Below, piece by piece: positions 1-6,985 of a stretch of 36,047 bases of DNA. The stretch is from a virus. Every line of letters starts with the position of its first letter. Position 1 is the first letter of the stretch. Location: positions 1-36,047 of IMG/VR virus record IMGVR_UViG_3300020583_000028; one strand, given 5' to 3'. The notes under the pieces were generated by a model, which saw only the letters and a list, made by a program, of their open reading frames with translations, ran no database searches and was not told the origin of the DNA. A program made the translations under genes and the position numbers.

Positions 1-126
1 GCGCTGAATCCGAATCCCAATCCAAATGATGCTTTGACGTGGCTGGAAAACAACGCCTTGTACATCGGCGGGGCGATCGCCGCTTTGGTTTTGATCAACA
101 ATTTCACGGGAGGAAAGCGCCGATGA
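1..126 (+). CDS. C-terminal end of the anchored protein that starts at 35213
   Basis: Reading from base 1 gives the last 41 residues of the protein encoded at 35213-36046, ending at the TGA at 124-126. It contains the Asn-Pro rich linker, the Trp of the anchor motif, one hydrophobic span and the basic GGKRR tail. It is the duplicate made by the circular overlap, not a separate gene. Confidence 0.9.
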   Translation, partial: ALNPNPNPNDALTWLENNALYIGGAIAALVLINNFTGGKRR

Positions 127-127
127 C
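1..127. repeat. terminal direct repeat, left copy (circular overlap)
   Basis: Bases 1-127 are identical to 35921-36047. The length 127 equals a common maximum assembly k-mer, so this is most simply an assembler overlap on a circular genome and not a biological terminal repeat. The same open reading frame crosses the join without a break, which supports circularity. A true 127-bp terminal redundancy cannot be excluded from sequence alone. Confidence 0.95.
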
Positions 128-467
128 CAAGGAAACGAAACGGCAGGAAGCATCGCGCGAGGCGCGTGAGGATGAAGCCGAGCAGGCTTTGCAGGACGAT
201 CTAGATTTGGAAGAGACGGAAGGCGATGAAAACGACAAGGAGCGAGCGATGACCAGCACGAAAAAGCATGACGAATACAATCCCGGCGACGAAGTGGTTG
301 CCAACATCGAAGGCGAGGATTTGGACGGAGTGGTCCGTTCGGTCCAGCTTTCCAAGGGACTGGTGGACGTGCAGATTTACAAGCGCGGGCACATGAAGCA
401 TGGATTGACCGTGGCGCTCCCGCCGGAACGTCTTTCTACGCGCGGCAAAAAGGCGGCATCGGCTTAA
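123..467 (+). CDS. small acidic/basic protein with SH3-like (KOW-type) C-terminal half
   Basis: A 114-residue protein. The ATG at 123 overlaps the preceding TGA (ATGA), so I prefer it to a longer frame beginning at 39, which lies inside the previous gene. Residues 1-50 are highly charged (Glu/Asp/Lys/Arg) and probably disordered. Residues 55-105 look like a small beta barrel: a YNPGDEVVANIEG-type start followed by alternating hydrophobic strands, as in KOW/SH3-like modules. I do not recognise a named family. Its place directly behind the anchored virion-type proteins and its translational coupling suggest a virion or assembly role, by inference only. Confidence 0.75.
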   Translation: MTKETKRQEASREAREDEAEQALQDDLDLEETEGDENDKERAMTSTKKHDEYNPGDEVVANIEGEDLDGVVRSVQLSKGLVDVQIYKRGHMKHGLTVALPPERLSTRGKKAASA

Positions 468-471
468 CTCT

Positions 472-1212
472 ATGGATTCTCGATTCACAGTTCAGCATTA
501 CTCCACGCTGCGCGGCGGCGAAAAAGTACGCACCGTGCGGCGCAAGGGGCATCTGGTGCGCATCGCCTTTCCGCGCGGGCGGCGCACCACGGGTTCCTGG
601 CGGGTGATCGAAGTACTGCATCCGCGCCACGAGAATCCATGCCGACTGCCGAATCCCGCCGAGCTCGTGGTGATGATGGCCAATCCGCACGAAGGTTCCG
701 AAACGCCATCGCGCGGCCTCGCCGGGGCAAGCGAAGTGTGCGAGGAATTTCGCGGCGCGCCGTGCGAACACGTGGACACTTTCGTCGAGCCGGAACCGCG
801 CCCCGCGAATCTGGGGCATCTGGGCGCGCTCGTGGAATTGCAAGTGAACAGAAAACCCGTGGGATGGAAATGGGCCGAGCTGGATTTCACGGGGAAGGGA
901 ATCATCGTGGCGGGCAACGTGGGCGGATCGCAAATCTACTTCGTCAGCGGCGATCAGAAGGTGACGCGCGGACAGCTTTCCATGATCGGCGTGGACAATT
1001 CCAAAGAAATGATCGATCTGGGCGAGTGCATGGCCATCGCCTACCGCGCCAAGAAAGAACACGTCAACGGCATCGCCAGCGACTACGAACACAAATTCGG
1101 TGACGTGACCGGCGTGCGCCCACGGTTGATGTACGACCGCCGCGGCCCGCAAGGTCGCCTGTTTCTCGTGGGCGGGGAATACACCATCGAACCGGAAGGA
1201 ATCGTGAATTAA
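472..1212 (+). CDS. hypothetical virion-block protein, 246 aa
   Basis: Codes for 246 residues from the ATG at 472, four bases after the preceding stop. The N-terminal 50 residues are basic; the middle (about 120-200) alternates short hydrophobic strands with turns (for example GKGIIVAGNVGG, SQIYFVSGDQ), so it is probably beta rich. No signal peptide and no membrane span. I recognise no family. The stop overlaps the start of the next small gene (TAATG), indicating co-translation. The location between anchored membrane proteins and capsid candidates suggests a structural or assembly protein. Confidence 0.75.
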   Translation: MDSRFTVQHYSTLRGGEKVRTVRRKGHLVRIAFPRGRRTTGSWRVIEVLHPRHENPCRLPNPAELVVMMANPHEGSETPSRGLAGASEVCEEFRGAPCEHVDTFVEPEPRPANLGHLGALVELQVNRKPVGWKWAELDFTGKGIIVAGNVGGSQIYFVSGDQKVTRGQLSMIGVDNSKEMIDLGECMAIAYRAKKEHVNGIASDYEHKFGDVTGVRPRLMYDRRGPQGRLFLVGGEYTIEPEGIVN

Positions 1213-1361
1213 TGGACTCCACAACGCTTAAAGAAGTATTTCGTCAACTCTCAGACGATACGAATCCCAAAGCACAAGATGCTGCGTGGTGGCGGCTTCA
1301 GTTTGAATGGAGACATGAACGTCAGGAAGAAGAAAGAAACTCCAGAAAAGGTAAACACTAA
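1212..1361 (+). CDS. short charged protein, 49 aa
   Basis: A small gene with start and stop both overlapping its neighbours: its ATG shares the A of the upstream TAA, and its own TAA shares its A with the next ATG at 1361. The 49 residues contain a WWRLQFEW cluster in a helical, strongly charged context and end in a basic tail. The perfect head-to-tail overlaps are the main evidence that it is translated. Function unknown; a short amphipathic helix could bind membrane or a partner protein. Confidence 0.6.
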   Translation: MDSTTLKEVFRQLSDDTNPKAQDAAWWRLQFEWRHERQEEERNSRKGKH

Positions 1362-2092
1362 TGCTTGCGGGAACTGATCACGGAATAAGTAAGGCCAACA
1401 TCGTACTCGGTGCGGCGAAGGATTTGGATTTCTCGCTGAAAATCAAGCGCGAGCGCACGGCGGCAGGGCCAGAGCGCGGCTACAACGTGTTCGCCATGAT
1501 CGAAACGATTTATTTCGAGCCGGATGCCGATTGCCGCATGCCGCTTTACAAAGCCGCGAAAGTGGGGCGGCGCATCTACTGGCCGGAATTCGGCCCGTCG
1601 ATCGCGCGATCCATCCCCGAAGGGGATTTGCTGATCGTTTCGCGGCTGCCGATCCGTCGCGGCCTGGCTCGCTTGCCGGACGTTCCCGATCCATCACGCC
1701 CCGCGCAGAATCCTTACGAAGTGGATCAGGAAGGGCAATCGCATCTCGCGCCGGGACAAAAAGAGCACGAGGCTCCGAAGTTCAAACAACTCCTGGAAGA
1801 AATCTCTTCGGCGTGCTTCCTGAATTTCCTGATTTTCCATCCCGTCTCGCAAATCGTGTGCGTGACGGCGGGGCGGGGCGCGACCTGGGGCGCTTTGGGC
1901 AGCTACAAGATGCCGATTTCTTCGCTCTCCAGTTTTGACGGCACGAAAATGGCTTTACTCGTCGATCCCTACACCGGCGAAATGTTTTTCAAGGGCGGCC
2001 GGTACGATCTGGGGGATCAAATGGATTTGAATGCGGTGCGGCGCGATTCCTCCGTCGAACCGCTGGTGAATTTGGGAGCCGGAGGTCAATAG
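1361..2092 (+). CDS. hypothetical virion-block protein, 243 aa
   Basis: Codes for 243 residues; ATG overlaps the upstream TAA. Beta-rich pattern with short hydrophobic strands (IETIYFEPD, GDLLIVSRLPI, FLIFHPVSQIVCVTAG) and a Pro-rich middle section around residues 105-135. No signal peptide or membrane span. I do not recognise the family. It closes a run of four tightly coupled genes (123-2092) that ends at the strong hairpin beginning at its own stop codon, so the four probably form one translational unit ahead of the capsid genes. Confidence 0.75.
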   Translation: MLAGTDHGISKANIVLGAAKDLDFSLKIKRERTAAGPERGYNVFAMIETIYFEPDADCRMPLYKAAKVGRRIYWPEFGPSIARSIPEGDLLIVSRLPIRRGLARLPDVPDPSRPAQNPYEVDQEGQSHLAPGQKEHEAPKFKQLLEEISSACFLNFLIFHPVSQIVCVTAGRGATWGALGSYKMPISSLSSFDGTKMALLVDPYTGEMFFKGGRYDLGDQMDLNAVRRDSSVEPLVNLGAGGQ

Positions 2093-2121
2093 CAAAAGTC
2101 CCCGGTAAGGGGAGCTTTTGC
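2092..2121 (+). terminator. strong hairpin with GGTAA loop (member 1 of 3)
   Basis: GCAAAAG-T-CCCC, loop GGTAA, GGGG-A-(G)-CTTTTGC: a 12-bp stem with one bulged G (2092-2103 pairing with 2109-2121). No T-run follows, so it may be a processing site, RNA stabiliser or 5' leader element for the gene at 2218 and not an intrinsic terminator. The core CCCC-GGTAA-GGGG recurs ahead of the genes at 18870 (minus strand) and 33850. Confidence 0.6.
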
Positions 2122-2217
2122 GAATTCAAAATGATTGTTCGGCTCGTCAATCCGACGTATGACGCGCGCCGGCGTCACGCGGGAAGAACCCACAACGGCG
2201 GGGAAGGAGGATTTTTT

Positions 2218-2718
2218 ATGGCAAGACATCATCATCATCGTCACCACCGGCGCCGCAATCCCTTTGCCGCGGGCAGCATCAATCAACTCGCGGTGAAGGT
2301 TGCCGGCGCTTTGGGCGGCGCGATCGCCGCGTCCGCCATTCCCAACATGGTCTCCCCGAGCCTCAATACGGGATGGGCCGGCGTGGGCATGGCGCTCGTG
2401 GTCGGATTCGGCGGGGCGTTTCTTTTGAAAGGCATGTCGCAAGACCTTTCTGAAGGCGTGCTCATCGGCGGATCGGTGCAAGCCGTTTCCCGCGCGATCA
2501 CCATCGTCACGGGCAAAACGCTGCTCACCGCTTCGCTCGGCCAGTACGGCCCGCTCAACTTCACGATCCCGACGCCGGCGTATTCGCCGGGCGCGCCGGC
2601 GATCGCCGCGTCCGCTTCCAAGACCGGGCCATCGAAGGGCGCAGCGGTAACACCCGCGGCGGCCGCAGCGATGGGCATGCTTGGACCGCGCCGCGCGTAT
2701 TCGAAGTATGTGGCGTAA
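2218..2718 (+). CDS. His/Arg-tailed small membrane protein, likely virion component
   Basis: A 166-residue protein. The ATG at 2218 follows a textbook ribosome binding site (GGAAGGAGG, 6-7 bases upstream), so an in-frame extension back to 2131 is rejected. The N-terminus is a His/Arg-rich basic stretch (residues 3-13), followed by small-residue-rich hydrophobic segments at about 22-42, 48-70 and 80-95 (GALGGAIAAS, GVGMALVVGFGGAFLL), consistent with two or three membrane helices. The C-terminal third is Ala/Pro rich. The basic N-terminus could contact DNA under an internal membrane. It sits directly before the major capsid candidate and has the strongest ribosome site of the region, as expected for an abundant virion protein. 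Confidence 0.8.
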   Translation: MARHHHHRHHRRRNPFAAGSINQLAVKVAGALGGAIAASAIPNMVSPSLNTGWAGVGMALVVGFGGAFLLKGMSQDLSEGVLIGGSVQAVSRAITIVTGKTLLTASLGQYGPLNFTIPTPAYSPGAPAIAASASKTGPSKGAAVTPAAAAAMGMLGPRRAYSKYVA

Positions 2719-2734
2719 GGCAGTGGTTAGCTCG

Positions 2735-2753
2735 CCCTGAGCGTAGCGAAGGG
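2735..2753 (+). other. hairpin ahead of the capsid candidate gene
   Basis: CCCTGAGCGTAGCGAAGGG folds into CCCT/AGGG and GC/GC stems separated by tandem G-A mismatches, with a GTA loop. It lies in the 92-base leader between the His-rich protein and the capsid candidate. I have the impression that this motif is common in environmental bacterial DNA; here it could stabilise the leader or end upstream transcription. Confidence 0.4.
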
Positions 2754-2810
2754 TGGCTAGCAAACATCCGAGCTGCGAAGCCTGCGAGCCGGAGAAAGGA
2801 GAATCGCAAA

Positions 2811-3575
2811 ATGCAACTTCTTAGCAAGGTAAAGAGATTCGCTCATTTGCCGGAAATTTCGGCGCATGAAATCGGCCGGCCCCGCTTCCGCTTGAAAAAC
2901 ATGCTGGCGGCAGGGTTGGGAGATTTCGTGGTTCAGCCGGAATGGGATTATTACGGCGTGGCGGTTTCCACGGCGGTAGTGAAGCAAACGCTGTTCTCGA
3001 TCGTGCAGAACAACAACTTCACCATCACCGGCGGCGCCACGGTTGCGAAAACCCTGCAGATGACCAGCATGGTGCAGCCGAACCAGTTGCAGGCCCCCGA
3101 ACGGATGCTCGTTCGCGGGATCACCTGCGTGCTGGACAATCTGTGCAACCAGACGGACGCCATCAAGTTCGGAAGCCAGACCATTGTGAACTTTTTCATC
3201 TCCACGAAATCGTTCTTTGTGGTCGCGCACTTCCTGAAACTTCCGGCGGGCGGCGGCATCTGGGCGCAGCAATTCGGCGCCACGGCGGCCAACACCATCA
3301 TCGGGCCGGTAGGCAACGGGTTGCCCAACGAGCACCAGGGATTCCGCTTGACGGATCCCGGATGCCCAGGCACTCCCGGCGTCGACCAGTTCCCGGAAAT
3401 CGACGGCATTTTGATTGCCCAGCAACAGGCGTTCAAAGTGGAAGTCGATCCCACGCTGGCGGCCTGGGCGCAAGCCACGGGCTTCACCACCAACGCGAAC
3501 AATACCGTGCCCATCGGCACGGGCATCAATGCGTGGGTGTATCTGGAAGGGCAGAAGGCACGAGCCGTTCTGTAG
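2811..3575 (+). CDS. major capsid protein candidate, 254 aa
   Basis: Start at 2811 is set by AAGGAG ten bases upstream. The 254 residues are neutral, beta rich and lack any signal or membrane span. The order of motifs is what I associate with capsid proteins of tailless phages: an N-terminal basic arm; TxxMVQPNQLQAPERMLVRGI (about residues 84-105); a strand ending FFISTKSFF; a glycine-rich LPAGGGIW turn (about 143); NGLPNE; and a C-terminal VYLEGQKAR strand. That points to a jelly-roll type fold, but this is pattern recognition, not a search. It is preceded by the strongly translated membrane protein and followed by three more beta-rich proteins, the expected neighbourhood of capsid genes. 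Confidence 0.6.
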   Translation: MQLLSKVKRFAHLPEISAHEIGRPRFRLKNMLAAGLGDFVVQPEWDYYGVAVSTAVVKQTLFSIVQNNNFTITGGATVAKTLQMTSMVQPNQLQAPERMLVRGITCVLDNLCNQTDAIKFGSQTIVNFFISTKSFFVVAHFLKLPAGGGIWAQQFGATAANTIIGPVGNGLPNEHQGFRLTDPGCPGTPGVDQFPEIDGILIAQQQAFKVEVDPTLAAWAQATGFTTNANNTVPIGTGINAWVYLEGQKARAVL

Positions 3576-3695
3576 CGCGTGCGGACCTCCGACATTCGAT
3601 GCGCGGATGCCGGAACAACTCGATCGCGGGCCGTAGACGCGAAGGCGTGGCGGCCCGCACGCAGTACGCTGGATGGCGGGGAAGGGAATCGCGTC

Positions 3696-4256
3696 GTGAA
3701 AACCATTCGTACGATTTTCGATCTAGATCAGCACGCGCTCGATCTGGCGAACGAGATGCCGGTAGCGATGGGAAGTTCGCAAGTGCCGGCACTCACGCAG
3801 GATCAAATGAATGCGCTGCAAGCCGATCCGCAAATCATGGAACTGGGCGGCCAGCTATACATCGCCAAATTGTTTCACTACATCGTCAATCTGACGCATG
3901 CGGGGAACGACACCCAGGCGCAATCGTTCCAGATTGACAGCGACGCCGATTTTCAGCTTTTGATGCTGATCGGCAGCCGCACCAGCAACGCCCTCAGCAT
4001 TCAGGTGACGGAAGGCGGCGCCGGCGGGCTGGCCTGGCAGAGCGCTCCCGTGAACTTCGACAATTTCGTGGGCACGGCGCAACTGCCGTTCCCGGCGGGG
4101 CTGATTCCCCAACTCATGCCCAAAAAGCGCTCGTACAAGGTCACGACGATTGACACGAGCGGCACGGCGAACACCGTGCAAGTGGATTTCTGGGGCTACA
4201 AGCTGTATCCGGCGGCGATGGCCGCGCAGCTTGGGGCGTTGCCAAGTCCAAACTAG
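3696..4256 (+). CDS. jelly-roll-like capsid or vertex protein A, 186 aa
   Basis: I choose the GTG at 3696 because GGGGAAGGGAA lies 7-8 bases upstream; the frame is open back to 3579 but the upstream residues are Arg-rich and uncharacteristic. The 120 bases 3576-3695 then form a leader in which I see nothing else. The mature 186 residues show DADFQLLMLIGSRTSN, then a VTEGG turn, then an IPQLMPKKRSYKVTT strand and a final VDFWGYKLYP strand. The same order occurs in the next gene (DFWLVAVMGRAS, ITEEEG, VRIPHF, LCMFGYSTWW), so the two look like diverged tandem duplicates. Two small single-jelly-roll proteins side by side are known in some membrane-containing tailless phages and archaeal viruses. 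Confidence 0.6.
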   Translation: MKTIRTIFDLDQHALDLANEMPVAMGSSQVPALTQDQMNALQADPQIMELGGQLYIAKLFHYIVNLTHAGNDTQAQSFQIDSDADFQLLMLIGSRTSNALSIQVTEGGAGGLAWQSAPVNFDNFVGTAQLPFPAGLIPQLMPKKRSYKVTTIDTSGTANTVQVDFWGYKLYPAAMAAQLGALPSPN

Positions 4257-4317
4257 AGATTTGAGGTTGGAGGTTGGAACGGATCAAATCTCTAACGTCC
4301 AGCCTCTAACTTCTGGA
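4254..4317. repeat. gene-boundary repeat, family A (GGTTGGA type), hairpin
   Basis: Degenerate tandem units of the form GAGGTTGGA followed by their complements. The arm TAGAGATTTGA (4254-4264) pairs perfectly with TCAAATCTCTA (4284-4294), and the left stem begins inside the stop codon of the upstream gene. The right end, CTTCTGGAG, supplies the GGAG ribosome site of the gene at 4329. Confidence 0.75.
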
Positions 4318-4328
4318 GCGAAGCGACG

Positions 4329-4832
4329 ATGATCAACCCGTGGATACAAGGACGAGTGCCGGGCGCGCCGATGAATCCCACCCTCGGCGCCTGGCAGAAT
4401 CGCCGGAAACTGGCCTCGGCGGCGTGGACGCTGCCGCAGTGGGTGCGGCTCTCCCTGCACAGCGCGCATTTATTCTGGTACCAATTTCCGGAATTGTCGC
4501 TCACCGCCGGGCAAACCGATTTGACGCGCATCACGGTAACGGAGGATTTTTGGCTCGTGGCCGTGATGGGCCGCGCGTCCGTGGCCAGCATCGGCAATCA
4601 AGGCAGCTTCCGCTTTCAAATCACCGAAGAGGAAGGCGCCTACAAATATTCCAAGTACGGGCAGAACCAATCCAATTTCGCGCCCATCGCGCAGGAGCCC
4701 GGCTTGGTGCGCATCCCGCACTTCATCGCCGCGGGATCGCCGGTAGTCTGCAAGATTCAAAATCTCAGCGGCAGCACCACGAACATCGTGGACCTGTGCA
4801 TGTTCGGCTATTCGACGTGGTGGAGGCAGTAG
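4329..4832 (+). CDS. jelly-roll-like capsid or vertex protein B, 167 aa
   Basis: ATG at 4329 with GGAG ten bases upstream, contributed by the repeat array. The 167 residues have a helical or extended N-terminus with a WTLPQWVRLS segment, then a beta-rich core from about residue 60: DFWLVAVMGRAS, GSFRFQITEEEG, a polar NQSNFAPIAQEPG loop, VRIPHFIAAGSPVVCKIQN and a last LCMFGYSTWW strand. The core parallels the protein encoded just upstream, suggesting tandem duplication. No signal peptide or membrane span. Probably a minor or second capsid protein; function inferred from order and fold pattern only. Confidence 0.6.
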   Translation: MINPWIQGRVPGAPMNPTLGAWQNRRKLASAAWTLPQWVRLSLHSAHLFWYQFPELSLTAGQTDLTRITVTEDFWLVAVMGRASVASIGNQGSFRFQITEEEGAYKYSKYGQNQSNFAPIAQEPGLVRIPHFIAAGSPVVCKIQNLSGSTTNIVDLCMFGYSTWWRQ

Positions 4833-4835
4833 ATT

Positions 4836-4904
4836 CTGGAGGTTAGAGGTTAGAGATTTGAAGTTGGACCGATCCAATCTCCAACTTCCAATTTCCAACT
4901 TCTA
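4836..4904. repeat. gene-boundary repeat, family A, hairpin
   Basis: Tandem GGAGGTTAGA-like units run into a TTGGA-CCGA-TCCAA centre and then into complementary TCCAACTTC-like units, ending seven bases before the ATG at 4911. The whole 69-base interval between the two genes is repeat. No other ribosome binding site is visible for the downstream gene. Confidence 0.75.
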
Positions 4905-4910
4905 GAAAAC

Positions 4911-5624
4911 ATGGCTTACGACAAACTAGACACCGGACCTTCGGAAGCGTCGGGACAACCGAACATCACGGACGCGGCCGCATCGTCCATTCGTGGGTCG
5001 ACGTGGCCCTACAAGCTGCACGCGGATCGCAGCATGGCGCCGAAGCTGATCCTGCGCCCGCCGCCCACGGAGCCGGTTTCGACCGATCCCACCATCGCCG
5101 CGATTCAGGATACGCAAAGCGTTCTGCAGCAAATCCAGCGCGCCACGCGTCTGATTTCCGCGCCCTGGCTGATCGAGCCGCCGGATTCGGAATCGTTTCG
5201 AAACACGGCAGGCGTGGCGCTCCCAGCCATCAGCGCCACGGTTTTCACGGTGGTCGCCCAAGTGACCTGTCCGCCAGGCCGCAACGGCGTGATCAAGTGG
5301 ATCGCCAACGTGATCGTGGGCGGCGCCTGGGCGGATTTTTCCGGGGATGCCGTGTGGCAGATCGTCCGCAACCCACCGGCGGGCGTGTATACCGGCGGCA
5401 ATGCGGAAAGAAATTACGAAAAGGTGCTGGCCTCGCTCGGCCTGATCAACAATCCCTCGCGCATTTCCGGCATTCGCATCTTTGAAAACGACGTGATTCA
5501 GTGGGTCGTGCGCAACAACGCCTTGCCCACGGGCGTGAATGCCGGCGCGCTCCTCAGCGGCTATTTCTATCCGCGCACCTGGGATGATCAATTCGACGCG
5601 TCAGACAATCCGGTAGCGTGGTAG
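4911..5624 (+). CDS. beta-rich capsid-associated or spike-base protein, 237 aa
   Basis: Codes for 237 residues. Residues 1-60 are polar and Pro-rich; 60-90 include a helical AIQDTQSVLQQIQRATRLIS stretch; from about 105 on the pattern is a compact beta domain (TCPPGRNGVIKWIANVI, AVWQIVRNP, ISGIRIFENDVIQWVVRNN) that ends with LLSGYFYPR. This resembles the single-domain jelly-roll decoration or vertex proteins found near capsid genes, but I cannot assign a family. The start lies seven bases after a family A repeat and has no clear ribosome site, like several genes here. Followed within eight bases by a small gene. Confidence 0.6.
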   Translation: MAYDKLDTGPSEASGQPNITDAAASSIRGSTWPYKLHADRSMAPKLILRPPPTEPVSTDPTIAAIQDTQSVLQQIQRATRLISAPWLIEPPDSESFRNTAGVALPAISATVFTVVAQVTCPPGRNGVIKWIANVIVGGAWADFSGDAVWQIVRNPPAGVYTGGNAERNYEKVLASLGLINNPSRISGIRIFENDVIQWVVRNNALPTGVNAGALLSGYFYPRTWDDQFDASDNPVAW

Positions 5625-5631
5625 GCGGCCA

Positions 5632-5787
5632 ATGGAAGAATGTCTGCACAATCATCTCACGCGCCTAGAGGATTCCGTTGGCCCAGCGAACCTCTACCAG
5701 TGCCTTGAGTGCAAGGAAATCTTAGTGCTGGACCCGAAACCGTATGTGATCACCGTGAAATTCGGCACTCCACCGGAGAAAAAGTAA
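5632..5787 (+). CDS. small Cys/His protein, possible zinc knuckle, 51 aa
   Basis: Runs from the ATG at 5632 to a TAA directly abutting the next ATG at 5788. The 51 residues contain ECLHNHL near the N-terminus and YQCLECKE in the middle; Cys4, His6, His8, Cys24 and Cys27 could bind one zinc ion. The C-terminus ends in GTPPEKK. A compact CxxC protein tightly coupled to the adhesin gene; role unknown. The even spacing with the neighbours and coding-like composition support it. Confidence 0.65.
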   Translation: MEECLHNHLTRLEDSVGPANLYQCLECKEILVLDPKPYVITVKFGTPPEKK

Positions 5788-6951
5788 ATGGCTCGAAAGA
5801 TGAACATTCCGAAGGCCAAACAGATTCAAGGGTTACGCAAGGCCATCGCCAACAGGAAAACGCCGCGGCAGTTCATTCCCTCGATGAAAAAGCGCCTGGC
5901 GAAACTCATGGCCTGCATCCTCTTCGCGCTGATTGCATCGTCGGCTAGGGCGCAGACTCCTGTTTCCCTCGTTCCCACGCAGCAAATCTTGGCTGCATCT
6001 GGCACGGCTTGTACGGGTACCGGCCAATCGTTCACGGTAAACAATCGGAATCAGACGCAACATACCGCCACTCTGGTACTTTCCGGATCAGCTACAAGCA
6101 GCAAACTGCAAATTCAAGGCGTGGACAGTTCTGGAAATACGTTCATTATTTCACCAACGGCCCAGGCGGGGCAGTTGTTCACGGCAGTAAGCGCAATTGT
6201 AAGCGCATCCGGGTATTATCCGACAGTCAATGTGCTGGTAACCTGCCCCATTGGGATAACTTTCACTCTGACGTATTCAGGTTCCCAAACTACGCCGGTC
6301 ATTCTTGGCGGAACTCAGTTCCTAAGCCTGATAGACCAACAGCTTTTCACCGCAATTAGCGGCGCTGGAAATGTTGGCACCGCGGTTTTCGGCACGCCCT
6401 TCGGCAATTCGTCGGGCATCCTGGTGTTCACTTATCTCAGCAGTCCTGTTTCGGGATCGATTTTAGAAGTGATGTGCACTTCCACCACTACGGGATTGAT
6501 GACGCAGTTTAATTTCCCCATCGCCAACCTCTCTCCAGGAGTGCAAGTGTTCAAGGTGCCCCCGGCTACCTGCCCCCAAGTGCAAGTCGTTTATGTAAGC
6601 GGCGGTGCGGCAGGGAACATTTCGTTTGAATATATTTTCGATTCGCCGGGCGCAGCGGTAAACGAAACGCAAGGAAGCTACACGCACATCACGGGAACGA
6701 CGGCCACGGCGGTAAAAACCGTGCCGGGCACGCTCGTAAGCGTGACGGTCAATACTCCCGCTGTGGGAACGATCAGCGTTTTCGATCTTGCGACCGCGGC
6801 TTGCACGGGCACGCCATCCACGAATACGGTTGCGGTGATCACGGCCACGGCGACGGCTCCCATTGCCACGCTTCTATACAACGTGGGGTTGTTGAACGGC
6901 ATTTGCGTGAAGGCTTCCGCAGCGATGGATTTCACGGTTTCGAGTCAGTAG
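5788..6951 (+). CDS. secreted or surface beta-rich protein, spike/adhesin-like, 387 aa
   Basis: The start at 5788 has CGGAG nine bases upstream. Residues 1-32 are a very basic extension (KAKQIQGLRKAIANRKTPRQ) before a classical signal peptide: MKKRLAKL, a hydrophobic run, then SSARAQ near residue 56. Without the extension, Met33 would start a perfect Sec signal, so an internal start is possible, though it has no ribosome site. The mature part is almost entirely Ser/Thr/Gly/Val-rich short strands with scattered Cys (C-rich TACTGTG, LVTCPIG, ATCPQ, TAACTG), typical of extracellular beta-sandwich or fibre proteins. It opens a group of three large proteins likely to contact the host surface. Confidence 0.65.
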   Translation: MARKMNIPKAKQIQGLRKAIANRKTPRQFIPSMKKRLAKLMACILFALIASSARAQTPVSLVPTQQILAASGTACTGTGQSFTVNNRNQTQHTATLVLSGSATSSKLQIQGVDSSGNTFIISPTAQAGQLFTAVSAIVSASGYYPTVNVLVTCPIGITFTLTYSGSQTTPVILGGTQFLSLIDQQLFTAISGAGNVGTAVFGTPFGNSSGILVFTYLSSPVSGSILEVMCTSTTTGLMTQFNFPIANLSPGVQVFKVPPATCPQVQVVYVSGGAAGNISFEYIFDSPGAAVNETQGSYTHITGTTATAVKTVPGTLVSVTVNTPAVGTISVFDLATAACTGTPSTNTVAVITATATAPIATLLYNVGLLNGICVKASAAMDFTVSSQ

Positions 6952-6957
6952 GGAAGG

Positions 6958-6976
6958 GACGCACAGGGAGTGCGTC
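6958..6976 (+). other. leader hairpin before the 862-aa fibre protein
   Basis: GACGCAC, loop AGGGA, GTGCGTC: a perfect 7-bp stem lying between the upstream stop and the GGAGG ribosome site at 6977-6981. It ends immediately before the ribosome site, so it could separate the two translation units or modulate initiation. Confidence 0.5.
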
Positions 6977-6985
6977 GGAGGGAAA

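Noticed and set aside
2131-2217. N-terminal extension of the His-rich membrane protein
   Set aside because: A strong GGAAGGAGG lies just upstream of the internal ATG at 2218 and the extension has no coding character.
5003-5485. Arg-rich alternative frames inside the capsid and fibre genes (for example 2942-3937, 5003-5485, 6970-7626)
   Set aside because: They overlap better frames with ribosome sites and have the Arg/Gly/His-rich composition of out-of-frame GC-rich DNA.
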